64,000 bases of DNA, from positions 482,153 to 546,152 of the forward strand of contig NZ_JAGSND010000001.1 in NCBI RefSeq assembly GCF_018128545.1, in the 5' to 3' direction. Below, piece after piece: positions 63,995-64,000 of the stretch (within the stretch, counting starts at the first letter, position 1; every line of letters starts with the position of its first letter). A program made the position numbers and the translations under genes. The notes under the pieces are model-generated. The model saw nothing but the letters and a program-made list of their open reading frames with translations, was not told the origin of the DNA and ran no database searches. The DNA comes from Sinanaerobacter chloroacetimidivorans. Lineage in GTDB: Bacteria; Bacillota; Clostridia; Peptostreptococcales; Anaerovoracaceae.

Positions 63995-64000
63995 GCTTTT

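Overview
The window comes from a low-GC, anaerobic Gram-positive bacterium of the Clostridia. The evidence is a ferredoxin-dependent 2-oxoacid oxidoreductase, reversible formyl-THF synthetase, a 2-hydroxyacyl-CoA dehydratase activase fusion, Firmicutes-type T-box and rpsO/rimP leaders, and the Bacillus/Clostridium order rimP-nusA-ylxR-ylxQ-infB-rbfA. The metabolic set suggests an amino-acid or vitamin fermenting lineage, but the genus cannot be read from the sequence. Almost every gene lies on the minus strand; the only convincing plus-strand genes are at 16.1-16.7 kb and 22.0-22.6 kb. No rRNA, tRNA, CRISPR array, insertion sequence or prophage was seen.

Region 1 (1-12.6 kb, minus) is the most interesting. 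It is a compact run with one strong promoter at about 12.62 kb: fhs, fchA, folD, a formate/nitrite channel, an IclR regulator, panB, panE, an M20 amidohydrolase, a P-loop ATPase, vorDBAC, a YhdT-like protein and panF (cut by the window edge). panC and panD are absent. Read as catabolism, the genes make a complete chain. PanF imports pantothenate. The M20 enzyme would hydrolyse it to pantoate and beta-alanine. PanE would oxidise pantoate, and PanB run backwards would give 2-oxoisovalerate plus methylene-THF. VOR would give isobutyryl-CoA and reduced ferredoxin. FolD, FchA and Fhs would give formate plus ATP, and the FNT channel would export formate. I propose this as a pantothenate-fermentation operon. 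Its FolD lacks the Lys and Gln needed for cyclohydrolase activity, which explains the neighbouring FchA.

Region 2 (12.8-15.8 kb) holds a promoter-to-terminator structured RNA of about 217 nt of unassigned class, then preT-preA, which encode an NADH-dependent dihydropyrimidine dehydrogenase. That enzyme opens another route to beta-alanine.

Region 3 (16-29.8 kb) is mixed: a helical-bundle protein of unknown function, YebC, a 1413-aa dehydratase activase fusion with its own promoter and operator-like palindrome, a cysteine-cluster protein, an S-layer-anchored YcdB-like protein, ExoA, a MATE exporter with a terminator in its leader, and TrxB. The trxB stop is a UGA followed by 30 protein-like codons in frame. 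A methyltransferase, a DUF6132-like membrane peptide, a broken 40-aa ORF and RNase P RNA follow.

Region 4 (29.8-38.8 kb) is the replication/sigma block nif3-trmK-rpoD-dnaG-dgt, an orphan lipoprotein, a catalase-fold protein that has lost its haem-ligand Tyr and catalytic Asn, and dut.

Region 5 (38.8-63.8 kb) is the translation supercluster rimP-nusA-ylxR-ylxQ-infB-rbfA-nrnA-truB-ribF ... rpsO-pnp ... ylxY-M16-dut. It is interrupted by two blocks. One is a T-box-controlled aromatic operon, aroF-aroB-aroC-pheA-aroA, between ribF and rpsO. The other is a cell-surface set (MBOAT acyltransferase, DHHW/AlgJ-like protein, SLH-anchored phosphodiester glycosidase) between pnp and ylxY.
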